Shown one piece after another: positions 1 to 8,202 of a stretch of DNA of 64,000 bases; the stretch's first letter is position 1, and every line of letters begins with the position of its first letter. The translations under genes were made by a program, and so were the position numbers. The stretch spans positions 744,001-808,000 of the forward strand of contig NZ_JANUHB010000002.1 in the NCBI RefSeq assembly GCF_024756255.1. The letters are read 5' to 3'. Origin of the DNA: Massilia agilis. Its GTDB lineage: Bacteria; Pseudomonadota; Gammaproteobacteria; Burkholderiales; Burkholderiaceae_D. A model generated the notes under the pieces. That model searched no databases. It was not told the origin of the DNA and was given only the letters and a program-made list of their open reading frames with translations.

Positions 1-2
1 AA

Positions 3-665
3 CGCAAGGCCGAGCGCGAGAGCTACATCGGAACGTGGCTGCCCGAGCCGCTCGTCGAGTTGGACGAGAACACGCCCGAGACGGCGGCCGAACTGGCCAG
101 CGATGTCTCGCTCGCGCTGCTGTGGGCACTTGAGCGCCTGGGCGCGGAGGAGCGCGCGGCGTTCCTGCTGCGCCAGGCGTTCGACCAGGACTACAGCGAC
201 ATCGCGGCCTTGCTGCAAACCAGCGAAGCCAACAGCCGTCAACTGGTGCACCGCGCCCAGAAGAAAGTTGTCGAGGAAAGCCCTCGCTTCCGGCCGACCC
301 CGCAAGCCCATCGGGCGCTGCTGGCTGCCTTCATGCAGGCGGCCCGCAACGCCGACCGCGAAGCGATGAAGGCCTTGCTGTCGCCTGAAGTGAGGCTGGT
401 GAGCGATGGCGGGGGCAAGGTGCCATCGTTCCACCGCATCTTGCGAGGCGCCGGGCGCATCGCCGGGCTGTATTGGGCGGCGGAGCATGCGTATCCGGGA
501 CAGGTGCGCTACCGGATGGCGCGGATCAACGGCGAGCCTGGGTTGCTGCGGTACGTCAACGACATGATCGAGTCCACCCAATCGTTCCACATTGAGGACG
601 GGCGAATCGCGACGGTGTTTGTGGTGCGCAACCCAGACAAACTGGCCCGCGTGCCGGTTGCCTGA
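3..665 (+). CDS. ECF sigma factor with SnoaL-like C-terminal domain (SigJ/ECF41 type), 5' end outside the window
   Basis: The reading frame is open from the first bases of the window, so the gene is cut at its 5' end and sigma region 2 is missing here. What remains starts with the linker motif WLPEPL, which is typical of ECF41 (SigJ-like) sigma factors. A sigma-70 region 4 helix-turn-helix follows (LERLGAEERAAFLLRQ ... DYSDIAALLQTSEANSRQLVHRA). The last 110 residues form a SnoaL-like domain ending in the family's NPDKL motif (VVRNPDKLARV). In this family the C-terminal domain modulates sigma activity in place of a separate anti-sigma factor. Base composition matches the rest of the chromosome, unlike the next two genes. 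The regulated target would usually be an upstream neighbour, which is not visible. Confidence 0.88.
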   Translation, partial: RKAERESYIGTWLPEPLVELDENTPETAAELASDVSLALLWALERLGAEERAAFLLRQAFDQDYSDIAALLQTSEANSRQLVHRAQKKVVEESPRFRPTPQAHRALLAAFMQAARNADREAMKALLSPEVRLVSDGGGKVPSFHRILRGAGRIAGLYWAAEHAYPGQVRYRMARINGEPGLLRYVNDMIESTQSFHIEDGRIATVFVVRNPDKLARVPVA

Positions 666-811
666 TTATGGCCGCCCGGCCAGCCTCGATAACAGTCGAG
701 TCGGATAATTGGCTTCAGTCGACGGCGACTTGCAGAATATGCGCGACCTCTTCAGAGCTCGAACCGCTGCAACGAATCATGTGCTACCAATACAAACCTC
801 AGACCAGACCA

Positions 812-1198
812 CTATCTAGGGACACCGGCCGCTGCGCAGTCGTCGCTTTCGGTCTGCTTCCACACCTTGTAGTTGGCATCGTCTTTGGCCTGCAGAAATG
901 CGGCAGATACCATACCAGCCTGCACGCACCTATCCATTGCAGAGCCAGATGTCTTCGCAATGTCATATTGTTTGACTGCGTCGTTGGCAACTTGCATTTC
1001 GATTTTGGCCAGATCTCTGGCTGCCTGCTGCTCTAGTCCACCGCCAAAATAGAACCAGATAATGCCAACGGCCATCACGCCACCAAGCACCGCAGATATC
1101 GTGTTTGTCTTATTTTTAGGGGCGACTCCACATTGTGGGCAGGTTTTAGCTTCACTACTAATCTGAGCGCCGCATTCGTGACACGCTTGTAGGGGCAT
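812..1198 (-). CDS. Small zinc-ribbon membrane protein, function unknown
   Basis: This is a 128-residue protein. An N-terminal zinc ribbon has two CxxC knuckles (CHEC at residues 6-9 and CPQC at about 20-23). A single hydrophobic segment (about 34-52) follows, then a helical, charged C-terminal domain with two more cysteines. The start at 1198 was chosen because GAGGAAG lies just upstream at normal spacing; a longer frame to 1258 has no better site. The architecture (zinc ribbon, one transmembrane helix, soluble tail) is common in uncharacterised proteins of bacterial islands. The gene is AT-richer than its surroundings and lies in the islet beside tRNA-Ser. I do not recognise the family of the C-terminal part. 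Confidence 0.7.
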   Translation of the reverse strand: MPLQACHECGAQISSEAKTCPQCGVAPKNKTNTISAVLGGVMAVGIIWFYFGGGLEQQAARDLAKIEMQVANDAVKQYDIAKTSGSAMDRCVQAGMVSAAFLQAKDDANYKVWKQTESDDCAAAGVPR

Positions 1199-1563
1199 AA
1201 TTCTTCCTCGTTCATAGCCACTTTGGGCGAGGTTTAAACAATGCCTCGATAGTATCAAAATTCCAGCGAGAAACTATTAATATCCATAAGCAAAGCCTCA
1301 GCGAATGAAGCGTAGCGGGCGGCTGGGGCGACGATCACCACACTGCCGCCGCAGGGTACGGGCAGCACCGCGCGCGGCCTGTAGCGGCGTGTATGCCTGC
1401 TGGGAAGGAACAGCAAACACACAGTTATTCGGGCATGCCCGCTAAGGGCTTGCTGGGCTTGTGGTTAGGCAGGCAGCATCCGCATTGCATAAGCACAGCG
1501 TAACGCTAGGCGGCGCATCCGGCCGCTGAACCCAGCATGCATGGAGCTTTCAGATATTCACAG
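1199..1563. other. Gene-free stretch between the two islet genes
   Basis: No frame here has codon use or initiation signals that I would accept. The part from about 1300 to 1540 is GC-rich and full of short imperfect palindromes, unlike the two flanking AT-richer genes, so it may be old intergenic DNA from another source. A single GTTAGGC heptamer at 1464-1470 resembles an integron core site but has no partner. Confidence 0.4.
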
Positions 1564-2370
1564 CTACTTGAAAAGTCCGATACGAATTGCTTCAGCATCA
1601 ACGGCAGAGATAATCGTCCCTACCTTGTCGGCAAGCAAATTGAGGACGCCTTCCGCTGGGTGCCCGACAACTATCTCCGGTTCGCAGAAAGCTACAAGAG
1701 TCCGAACGTCCATTTTGATTTGGTAATCGTCGGTCTTTCCAGGGGATATACGGCTCAATTCAAGTTCATTCTTTGTGTAGTCCCAGCGCGGAATTCTGAG
1801 CTGATACGAGCCAGTCCCCTTGTTTCCGACGAAACTGAGTCGATAGCTGTTAGACATCGACGCCATTGCGTTCAATAACCGATGCTTGTTGCCATTGCAC
1901 AACTTGTTCATGGCCCAAAGGAAGTCGTCACCGCCTCGATAAGGCTTGAACGAAACCATTAAATCGAAAATTTGTTTGGGTATCTCTTTTGATCCGCTGC
2001 GATCCCGGCTGCGTACCTCGGCTTCGTTGTCGCCGAAAGGAAAATAGGTATCCCGACCCTTGCCGCCAGCAGCGGTTGCAACAGCATAGCCAGCTTGATC
2101 GAGAGCGGAGCGCATATTGACGAGCGCATCGGCTGCGATATGGTTCAGGTCGTTGGGTGCAGCTTTAACAAGCTTGAGTTTCGTGACCCACTCATTGGAT
2201 TCGGGGTCAAGTTCGTTTACTTGAACAAAAGGATCGCTATCAAGGAACGCCATAACGGCATCCTTGAACGTAGTGCTATGAACCTGTGCTCGTTCGAGCA
2301 TGCTCTTCGCGCTGTCGAGATTACCGGCCATGTGAAACCCTTCAGCTAAATTTGCTCTTTGCTGCCTCAA
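1564..2370 (-). CDS. Hypothetical protein of the tRNA-Ser islet
   Basis: This is a soluble protein of about 268 residues with no signal peptide or membrane helix. It has a central segment around FSFKPYRGG/DDFLWAMNKLCNGNKHRLL and a repeated pattern of DxxYQIKMD-type strands. The sequence reminds me of phage- or island-borne proteins of unknown function, but I cannot name a family. The TTG at 2370 has AAAGGAG four bases upstream. An ATG at 2331 (MAGNLDSAK) is an alternative with a weaker GAAGGG site. The low GC compared with the chromosome supports acquisition by transfer. Confidence 0.65.
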   Translation of the reverse strand: MRQQRANLAEGFHMAGNLDSAKSMLERAQVHSTTFKDAVMAFLDSDPFVQVNELDPESNEWVTKLKLVKAAPNDLNHIAADALVNMRSALDQAGYAVATAAGGKGRDTYFPFGDNEAEVRSRDRSGSKEIPKQIFDLMVSFKPYRGGDDFLWAMNKLCNGNKHRLLNAMASMSNSYRLSFVGNKGTGSYQLRIPRWDYTKNELELSRISPGKTDDYQIKMDVRTLVAFCEPEIVVGHPAEGVLNLLADKVGTIISAVDAEAIRIGLFK

Positions 2371-2515
2371 ACGTCTCCTTTCGGAACGCGCTGGCTCTGC
2401 TTCACAGAAACACTCCTACGCCTGCTCCAGCCCACTACAACCAATGCTGGCCATGCTACCTGCCTAAACGTTGACTGCTTATGGTGTGCTTACGAATTGC
2501 AAATTGTCCACCCAC

Positions 2516-2539
2516 AAGAAAGCCCCGACCAGCGAGGCT
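2516..2539 (-). terminator. Probable terminator downstream of tRNA-Ser
   Basis: On the minus strand AGCCTCG and CGGGGCT can form a 7-bp stem with one G-U pair and a short loop, followed by TTCTT. It lies 63 bases beyond the tRNA-Ser 3' end, in the right orientation to end that transcript. Confidence 0.5.
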
Positions 2540-2601
2540 CTTTGTCGCCATCTTCAAGCTACTGCGCGATCACATGAGTCTCGCTAAGTGCTTGTTTTTA
2601 T

Positions 2602-2689
2602 TGGCGGAAGCTCAGGGATTCGAACCCTGGAACCCTTGCGGGTTGCCGGTTTTCAAGACCGGTGCAATCGACCACTCTGCCAAGCTTCC
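2602..2689 (-). tRNA. tRNA-Ser (anticodon UGA)
   Basis: This is an 88-nt type II tRNA with the CCA end encoded. The acceptor stem is GGAAGCT pairing with the 3' strand before GCCA. The D-arm, the long variable arm (CAACCCGCAAGGGTT) and the T-loop GGTTCGAAT are all present. The anticodon stem CCGGT/ACCGG encloses TTGAAAA, which gives anticodon TGA. Serine identity is supported by the long variable arm. Confidence 0.95.
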
Positions 2690-2705
2690 AATTTCATCCT
2701 ACGGA

Positions 2706-2747
2706 GGTTTTCAAGACTGCTGCCTTCAACCACTCGGCCACGCTTCC
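2706..2747 (-). pseudogene. 5' half of a second tRNA-Ser(UGA), truncated just after the anticodon loop
   Basis: Reading the minus strand from 2747, the sequence has a serine-type acceptor start (GGAAGCGTGG), a normal D-arm (CCGAGTGGTTGAAGG) and an anticodon stem 5' strand and loop (GCAGTCTTGAAAACC). After that, all tRNA similarity stops: the 3' side of the anticodon stem does not pair and no variable or T arm follows. The 12-bp string GTCTTGAAAACC is shared exactly with the intact tRNA-Ser 58 bp away (2648-2659). This looks like the remnant of a resident tRNA gene split at its anticodon loop, as tyrosine integrases do, but no integrase is in the window. Confidence 0.75.
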
Positions 2748-2819
2748 TTGGGGAACCGGCATTATACATAAACCATCGCCCTACCGGCAGCGTCAGCTGA
2801 GCGAAGCCGGCGGGAAGGC

Positions 2820-4862
2820 CTAGGCAGTGAGCAGCCAGTTCTCGCGCAGGCTCTGCTCGAATTCGTAGGCCGGCAGCGGCTTGGCGTACAGGTAGCCCTG
2901 CACCTCGTCGCAGCCGGACTTGCGCAGGAACTCCAGCTGTTCCAGCGTCTCCACGCCCTCCGCGATCACCCGGTGGCGCAGCTGGCGGCCGATGCTGATG
3001 ATGGTCCCGGCGATCGCGCAATCGCTCGCGTCGGCCGGTATCCCGGTGGTGAACGAGCGGTCGATCTTGAGCGTGTTGATCGGGAAGCGCTTCAGGTACG
3101 ACAGGCTCGAATAGCCCGTGCCAAAGTCGTCCAGCGACAGCGCCACGCCCAGCTTGTTAATGCGGTCCATGATGCCGATGACGCGCTCGATGTCGTGCAT
3201 CAGCGTGCTCTCGGTGATCTCCAGCTCCAGCCACGAAGGGTCGAGCCGGTAGCGCTTGAGCGTGTCGGCCACCCTGCCCGGCAGCGATGGCGTGAACTCG
3301 CGCGCTGACACGTTCACCGCCAGCCGCAGCGGCGGCAGGCCGGCGCGATTCCACACCGCCGCCTGCGCGCACGCCTGCTCCAGCACCCACTCGCCCACTT
3401 GCACGATCAGGCCCGTCGCTTCTGCAAGCGGGATGAATTCGGCCGGCGGCACCACGCCACGTTCCGGGTGCACCCAGCGCACCAGCGCCTCCGCGCCCAC
3501 CACGTGCCCGCTGCCGATCTCGAACTTGGGCTGGTAGTACAGCGTCAGCTCGCCGTGGCCCAGCGCGTGGCGCAGGCCCGATTCGATGCGCATGCGCTCC
3601 TGCATCCCCTGGTTCATGTCGTTGCAGTAGAACGCCACGTTGCGGTCCGGGCTCTCGTTGTCCTGCTTGGCCCGCTCCATGGCGATGTCGGCCATGCGCA
3701 GCAGGGTCTCGGCGTCCTCGCCATCGGTCGGGTACACGCTGATGCCCACGCTCGCCCCAACCTGCAGCTTCTGCCCTTCGATGGCGAACGGCTCGGCCAG
3801 CGCGGCCTGCAACTTCTGCGCGACCGTCGTGGCCTCGAAGTGCTGGCGGATGTCGAACAGGCCCACCGCAAACTCGTCGCCGGACAGGTGCGCCACCACG
3901 TCTTCCTCGCGCAGCGCGTCGCGGAAGCGCTTTGCCACCTGGCGCAGCAGCTCATCGCCGACGCCACGCCCCAGCGTGCCGTTGATCAGCTTGAAGCGGT
4001 TCAGGTCAATCAACAGGATGCAGCCGGTGCCCACGTTGCGCTGGGCGACCATGAGCGCCTGGTCCACCAGCCGCGCGAACAGGGTGCGGTTGGGCAGCCC
4101 GGTGAGGTCGTCGTAGTAGGCCAGGTGGTTCAAGCGTTCTTCGGCCAGCTTGCGCTCGGTGATGTCCGAGAGGTAGGCGATCAGGCCGATCGGCTTGTCC
4201 TCCAGGTCGCACAGTGGCGACAGCGACAGGCTGGCCCAGAACACTTCGCCCGATTTTTTCTTGCGCCGCACTTCCATGAAGCGGCCACCATGTTCGGCGA
4301 AGTTGTCGGGTTCGGTGCCCTCCTCGTCCGCGTACAGGAACAGGATGTGGGTGCCGATCGCTTCGAGCGCGGTATAGCCGAACATGCGCTCGGCACCCTT
4401 GTTCCAGCTGGTGATGTAGCCCAGCAGGTCGGTGGTCAGCACCGATTCCTGGAGCTGGTCGAGGATCTGCGACTGGTGCGCCAGCTGGCCCTCCACCTGC
4501 GCGTAGGCGCGCGTCGCGCGCTGCGCCATCGATTGCACTTGCAGCAGCGTGGCGGTGAGCTTGGCCAGGCCCGCCAGGTCGCGGCGGTCCGTTTCGGTGA
4601 ACGCGCCGCCGCCGATCTCGTAGTAGCCGAAGTTGGCGGCGTCGGCCTGCACCGGCTGGCGCAGCACCCCCTCGGCAGGCCCCAGCAGCTGTGGCGCGTC
4701 TTCGCCGCGGTGCACGAACACGGCGTGGCGGCGCCCCAGCAGCACGCGCGCGACGCGCGAGAGCTCCTCGGTCAGCGCGTCGCCACGCAGGCGCAGCACG
4801 GCGTCGCAGACGGCCGCGTTGGCGCCGGCGAAGTCGATGCGGTCGTTCGCTCCGTCAGACAT
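2820..4862 (-). CDS. PAS-GGDEF-EAL protein (c-di-GMP turnover)
   Basis: The protein has 680 residues. An N-terminal region (1-120) resembles a partial GAF-type fold. A PAS domain follows at about 135-240, ending in the SDITERK signature. The GGDEF domain at about 245-410 has the variant signature SGDEF (327-331). The EAL domain spans about 430-675, with EAL at 458-460 and the conserved [22 protein letters not shown] and AEGVET blocks intact. Phosphodiesterase activity is therefore likely. SGDEF domains are sometimes active cyclases, so cyclase activity is open. There is no membrane segment, so it should be a cytoplasmic sensor. The start ATG lies inside the end of the upstream HDOD gene (8-bp overlap), which implies translational coupling. 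Confidence 0.9.
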   Translation of the reverse strand: MSDGANDRIDFAGANAAVCDAVLRLRGDALTEELSRVARVLLGRRHAVFVHRGEDAPQLLGPAEGVLRQPVQADAANFGYYEIGGGAFTETDRRDLAGLAKLTATLLQVQSMAQRATRAYAQVEGQLAHQSQILDQLQESVLTTDLLGYITSWNKGAERMFGYTALEAIGTHILFLYADEEGTEPDNFAEHGGRFMEVRRKKKSGEVFWASLSLSPLCDLEDKPIGLIAYLSDITERKLAEERLNHLAYYDDLTGLPNRTLFARLVDQALMVAQRNVGTGCILLIDLNRFKLINGTLGRGVGDELLRQVAKRFRDALREEDVVAHLSGDEFAVGLFDIRQHFEATTVAQKLQAALAEPFAIEGQKLQVGASVGISVYPTDGEDAETLLRMADIAMERAKQDNESPDRNVAFYCNDMNQGMQERMRIESGLRHALGHGELTLYYQPKFEIGSGHVVGAEALVRWVHPERGVVPPAEFIPLAEATGLIVQVGEWVLEQACAQAAVWNRAGLPPLRLAVNVSAREFTPSLPGRVADTLKRYRLDPSWLELEITESTLMHDIERVIGIMDRINKLGVALSLDDFGTGYSSLSYLKRFPINTLKIDRSFTTGIPADASDCAIAGTIISIGRQLRHRVIAEGVETLEQLEFLRKSGCDEVQGYLYAKPLPAYEFEQSLRENWLLTA

Positions 4863-6012
4863 GGCGCATCACCTGTATCGCCCAGTGCCAGCCATGCAGC
4901 TGGCTGCGCCACCAGGTGTCGATGTCGATTCCTGCTTGCGCTAACTGGGCCTGGTCGGGCTTGCCCTCGACGAGGCGCAGGCGCTCGCCCAGCGGGCCTT
5001 CGCGCCGCAGCAGGCCGTCCAACACGTGCTGCGGCAGGCGCAGGCTGCCGACGATGTCGCCCATCGGCGTATCGAACAACCGGTCCAGCAGCGAGAACGC
5101 GCCGCACATGAAGGCCAGGTCCTGTTCGTCGCGCTCGCCGCCGCCAAGGCGGCACAGTTCCTCGAGCTGGGCGCCACGCAGCGCGGCCAGCGGCAGCAGC
5201 AGGTTGGGCGGGCCGTCGGCGCGCTGGCGCGCGTACAGCAGCAGTTGCAGCCAGCGCTGCAGCTGGCGACGGCCCAACACCGTGATCGCCTGCGCAAAGC
5301 TGGTGATCTCGGTGCTGACCTTGAAGGCCGCGGAGTTGACCAGTTTGAGCAGGTGGAACGACAGCGCCGGGTCCTGCTTGAGCATGTGCTCGATCTCGCG
5401 CGTGTCCGCATCGCGCGACAGCAGCGCGAGCAAGGCGAGCAGGCGGCGGCGCGAGGTGCCGTCGTGGCCATCCTCGGGCTGGCGGGTGAACAGCGGATAG
5501 TCGCCGCTGAACCAGTCAAAGCCAGCGCTCTCGCACTCGGCAAAACGCTCGACGCTGTGCACGTTGTAGGCCAGGTGCGGGCCAAACAGCGCGGCGGCTG
5601 GCGCGGGCCCGCCGTCGGTGCAGTCGTGCGCCACGCCGCGCGGCCGCGATGGCATTTTCCCGCCGGCGGCAACGCCGTCCACCAGCAAGCGGTAGCCGGC
5701 ATCGGCAAGGCTGGCGGCGCGTGCGGCTTCGTCGGCGTTGGCCAGCACGCTGGCCGGCAACGTGAACATGACGCGGTCCGGCGGCAGCAATTCGCAGAGT
5801 GAAGAAGTCAGCACCGCTGTCGAATCGAGCGGAACGATGCAGTCGAGCGGCGCGATTGCCGCCAGCAGGTCCGGGGCGCCGAACAGGGCCAACAGCGACT
5901 CGTCATTGGAGCCAGGCTGCGGCCGCACGATCAATGCAACCCACTCGTTCTGCGCGTTGGCAACGAAATCAAGCTCTACCAACGGGAACCGGGCGGCACT
6001 CAATGCAACCAT
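4855..6012 (-). CDS. EAL-like/HDOD signalling protein (YuxH/CdgJ type)
   Basis: The protein has 385 residues. The N-terminal half (about 1-185) resembles a degenerate EAL fold: it keeps the late FDWFSGDY block typical of YuxH-like proteins but has no EAL signature or metal ligands, so it should not hydrolyse c-di-GMP. The C-terminal half (about 190-380) is an HDOD domain with LSRDADTREIEHMLKQDPAL, LLKLVNSAAF and the VLGRRQLQRWLQLLL block. CdgJ-type EAL-HDOD proteins affect motility and biofilm formation. It is the first gene of a two-gene unit with the PAS-GGDEF-EAL gene, whose start it overlaps by 8 bp. A candidate promoter lies at 6041-6069. Confidence 0.85.
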   Translation of the reverse strand: MVALSAARFPLVELDFVANAQNEWVALIVRPQPGSNDESLLALFGAPDLLAAIAPLDCIVPLDSTAVLTSSLCELLPPDRVMFTLPASVLANADEAARAASLADAGYRLLVDGVAAGGKMPSRPRGVAHDCTDGGPAPAAALFGPHLAYNVHSVERFAECESAGFDWFSGDYPLFTRQPEDGHDGTSRRRLLALLALLSRDADTREIEHMLKQDPALSFHLLKLVNSAAFKVSTEITSFAQAITVLGRRQLQRWLQLLLYARQRADGPPNLLLPLAALRGAQLEELCRLGGGERDEQDLAFMCGAFSLLDRLFDTPMGDIVGSLRLPQHVLDGLLRREGPLGERLRLVEGKPDQAQLAQAGIDIDTWWRSQLHGWHWAIQVMRHV

Positions 6013-6040
6013 CGGGAAGTTCTTAGTGGATCGTTAAGTG

Positions 6041-6069
6041 ATATTAGTTGACGAGCAACGTTAGCGCAA
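6041..6069 (-). promoter_or_regulatory. Candidate sigma-70 promoter for the HDOD / GGDEF-EAL unit
   Basis: On the minus strand TTGCGC and TAATAT are separated by 17 bases, about 30 bases upstream of the HDOD start. Each box matches consensus at four of six positions. The flanking 6085-6117 interval contains two copies of GCATGCAT, function unknown. Confidence 0.4.
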
Positions 6070-6119
6070 CAGAATGTTGAGCGTATGCATGCATTGTACC
6101 GGACGGGCATGCATGTTCC

Positions 6120-6743
6120 CTAACTGTCCGGCCCGAACTGCGCATGCTGCACCGCGAATTTGATGAGCTCGGCCTGGCCTTCGATGCCGAGCTTGCGCTT
6201 GATGTTCAGGCGGTGCGTCTCGACCGTGCGCACCGACAGCGCCAGGTCGCGCGCGATCTGCTTGTTGGACTGGCCGGTGGCGATGTGCTGCAGCACCTGC
6301 TGCTCGCGCAGCGTGAGCTGGTTGTCCTGCTGCACCGGCCGCGCCAGCTGGCGCGCCAGCACCGGGCTGTAGTAAATGCCGCCCGCCATCACGGACTCGA
6401 TGGCGAGCACGATGTCCTTGCCGGGCGCATCCTTGAGCACATAGCCGCGCGCGCCGGCATGCATGGCCTGGGTCACGTATTCGAGCTTGTCGTGCATCGA
6501 CAGGATCAGCACCGCAATGCCCGGATAGCGCCGGGTCAGCTGCGCGGTGGCCTCGATGCCGCTGCCGCCGCGCATGTTCACGTCCATCAGCACCAGGTCC
6601 GCGCCACCGGCACGCTCCAGCGCTTCGGCTGCACTGCCTGCCTCGGCCACCACGGCGAAATGCGGCACCGCTTCGAGCCGCGCGCGCAGGCCGTCGCGCA
6701 CGAGCGGATGGTCGTCCACCAGCAGGATCCGGATGGGTGTCAT
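6120..6743 (-). CDS. NarL/LuxR-type response regulator
   Basis: The protein has 207 residues. A receiver domain (1-120) has the acidic pair DD at 10-11 (ILLVDDHPLVRDGL), the phosphoacceptor Asp in LVLMDVNM and the Lys in YVLKDAPG. A LuxR-type helix-turn-helix (about 140-200) follows, with LTLREQQVLQHIATGQSNKQIA and VRTVETHRLNI. It starts 3 bp after the stop of the upstream histidine kinase gene, so the two are a cognate pair. Because the pair is divergent from cstA, and the kinase has a periplasmic Cache sensor, I infer that it regulates cstA-type transport in response to an extracellular carboxylate. Confidence 0.9.
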   Translation of the reverse strand: MTPIRILLVDDHPLVRDGLRARLEAVPHFAVVAEAGSAAEALERAGGADLVLMDVNMRGGSGIEATAQLTRRYPGIAVLILSMHDKLEYVTQAMHAGARGYVLKDAPGKDIVLAIESVMAGGIYYSPVLARQLARPVQQDNQLTLREQQVLQHIATGQSNKQIARDLALSVRTVETHRLNIKRKLGIEGQAELIKFAVQHAQFGPDS

Positions 6744-6746
6744 GTC

Positions 6747-8105
6747 CTACTCCGTCAGTTCGACGCTGGCGCGCACGCGCGTGCCCTGCATCGATGATTC
6801 AATGTCCAGTTCACCGCCGATGGCGTCCATCCGCTCCATCATGTTGCGCAGCCCAATGCCGCGCTGCGGGTGCACTGCCACGCCCTCGGGGTCGAAGCCG
6901 CTGCCGTCGTCGCGCACCGACAGCGCCAGGCGCCGGCCGTCGCGCCGCAGCGACATCTCCACGTGGCTCGCTCCGGCATGGCGCTCGATGTTGGTCAGCG
7001 CCTCCTGTGCAATGCGAAACAGCACCGTGCCGACCACGCCCGGCAGCTCTTCGGTCGCGCCGCTGGTGGTGAAAGCCACCGGCGTGCCGCTGTGTTCGGA
7101 GAACTCGTGCGCCAGGTGCTCCAGCGCCGCGGCCAGCCCCAGGTCGTCCAGCAACGCCGGGCGCAGGTCGTGCGAAATGCGGCGCACTTCGCCCAGCACG
7201 TTGTTCAGCTCCTCGGCGGTGCGCTCGAAGCGTTCGCGCGCGGCCTGCTCGGCCGCGCCGGTGCCGGTCAGGCGCACGATGCCGGCCTCGATCTGCAGCT
7301 TGATCGACACCAGCCACTGGCTGATCCCGTCGTGCAGGTCGCGCGACAGGCGCGCGCGCTCGTGCTCCTGCGACTCGACCACGCGCTGCGCCAGCGCCTT
7401 GAGCTTGGCGTCGGCCACGCGCAGTTCGCTGATGTTGAGTGCCAGCCCGCAGATGGCGACCACCGCCGCCGACAGGATCGCCAGTCCCGCAATCCACCAC
7501 ATGGTGGCGGCGATATTTGCGGACTGCTGGGCATCCACCTTGGCCAGCGCGGCATCCACGTCGTCCAGGTAGATACCGGTGCCCATCATCCAGCCCCAGG
7601 CCCGGATCGGGATCACGTAGCCGAGCTTGGGCGCCTGCTGCCCGCTGGAGGGCTTGGCCCAGTTGTAGCGTTCCAGTCCCCCGCCCGCTTTCGCGCGCGC
7701 GATCAGGCGCTGGATGGTCGGCGTGCCCTGCGCATCGCGCAGCTCCCACAGGTTGCGGCCCACCAGCTCGGGCTGGCGCGGGTGCATCAGGCTGTTGCCG
7801 CGCATGTCGTAGACGAAGAAATAGCCGTCGTCGCCGTAGCTGAGCTTGGACAGGATACGCATCGCCTCGGCCTGCGTGGCCGCGTCGGTCTTGCCGGAGT
7901 CGACCAGGTGCGCGATCGAGTGTTCAGCCAGCTCGACGTAGTGCTGCAGCTCGGCCTGCTTGCTGGCGAGGTAGGCTTGCTGGATGGTCGCGCGTTGCTG
8001 CTGGGCCAGCGTGCTGGCCTGCTGGCGCACGAACAACGCGATCGCGCACAGCGCCACGATCAGCGGCGCAATGGCGAGGAAGATGACTTTCTGCCTGAGC
8101 TTCAT
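6747..8105 (-). CDS. Membrane histidine kinase with periplasmic Cache domain
   Basis: The protein has about 452 residues. A first transmembrane helix lies at about 7-28. A periplasmic single-Cache (sCache_2-like) domain runs from about 30 to 185 and includes YGDDGYFFVYDMRGN, HPRQPELVGRNLW and WGWMMGTGIYLDD. A second helix lies at about 200-225. A HisKA_3 dimerisation domain has the phospho-acceptor His in RDLHDGISQW. A HATPase domain has DDGSGFDPEG and GIGLRNMMERM. I chose the ATG at 8105, just before the hydrophobic helix; the frame extends to a TTG at 8138. Cache domains of this class often bind short carboxylates such as pyruvate, acetate or lactate. Its partner regulator is immediately downstream. 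Confidence 0.88.
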   Translation of the reverse strand: MKLRQKVIFLAIAPLIVALCAIALFVRQQASTLAQQQRATIQQAYLASKQAELQHYVELAEHSIAHLVDSGKTDAATQAEAMRILSKLSYGDDGYFFVYDMRGNSLMHPRQPELVGRNLWELRDAQGTPTIQRLIARAKAGGGLERYNWAKPSSGQQAPKLGYVIPIRAWGWMMGTGIYLDDVDAALAKVDAQQSANIAATMWWIAGLAILSAAVVAICGLALNISELRVADAKLKALAQRVVESQEHERARLSRDLHDGISQWLVSIKLQIEAGIVRLTGTGAAEQAARERFERTAEELNNVLGEVRRISHDLRPALLDDLGLAAALEHLAHEFSEHSGTPVAFTTSGATEELPGVVGTVLFRIAQEALTNIERHAGASHVEMSLRRDGRRLALSVRDDGSGFDPEGVAVHPQRGIGLRNMMERMDAIGGELDIESSMQGTRVRASVELTE

Positions 8106-8164
8106 GGCAGCCGGAATAAATACGATTGCATCGGGCAATTTTACGTCCGTTCCGGACCTGCCGC

Positions 8165-8193
8165 CTACGTAGTCCTACGCAGGCTCCTGCGTA
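8165..8193. promoter_or_regulatory. Palindromic operator candidate between the kinase and cstA
   Basis: TACGCAGG-CT-CCTGCGTA (8176-8193) is a perfect inverted repeat with 8-bp arms. A second 8-bp palindrome, CTACGTAG, ends 3 bp to its left (8165-8172) and repeats the TACG core. The centre of the large palindrome is about 53 bp upstream of the start expected from the promoter at 8203-8231, a usual position for a NarL-type activator. Binding by the neighbouring regulator is inferred. Confidence 0.5.
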
Positions 8194-8202
8194 ATCATGC
8201 GC

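Noticed and set aside
752..769. Possible T-arm of the missing tRNA-Ser 3' half at the left edge of the islet
   Set aside because: One stem pair fails and the following sequence does not resemble a serine tRNA acceptor end or CCA.
1464..1470. GTTAGGC heptamer like an integron core site
   Set aside because: No matching inverse core (GCCTAAC-type) at a sensible distance and no hairpin typical of attC; a seven-base match is expected by chance.
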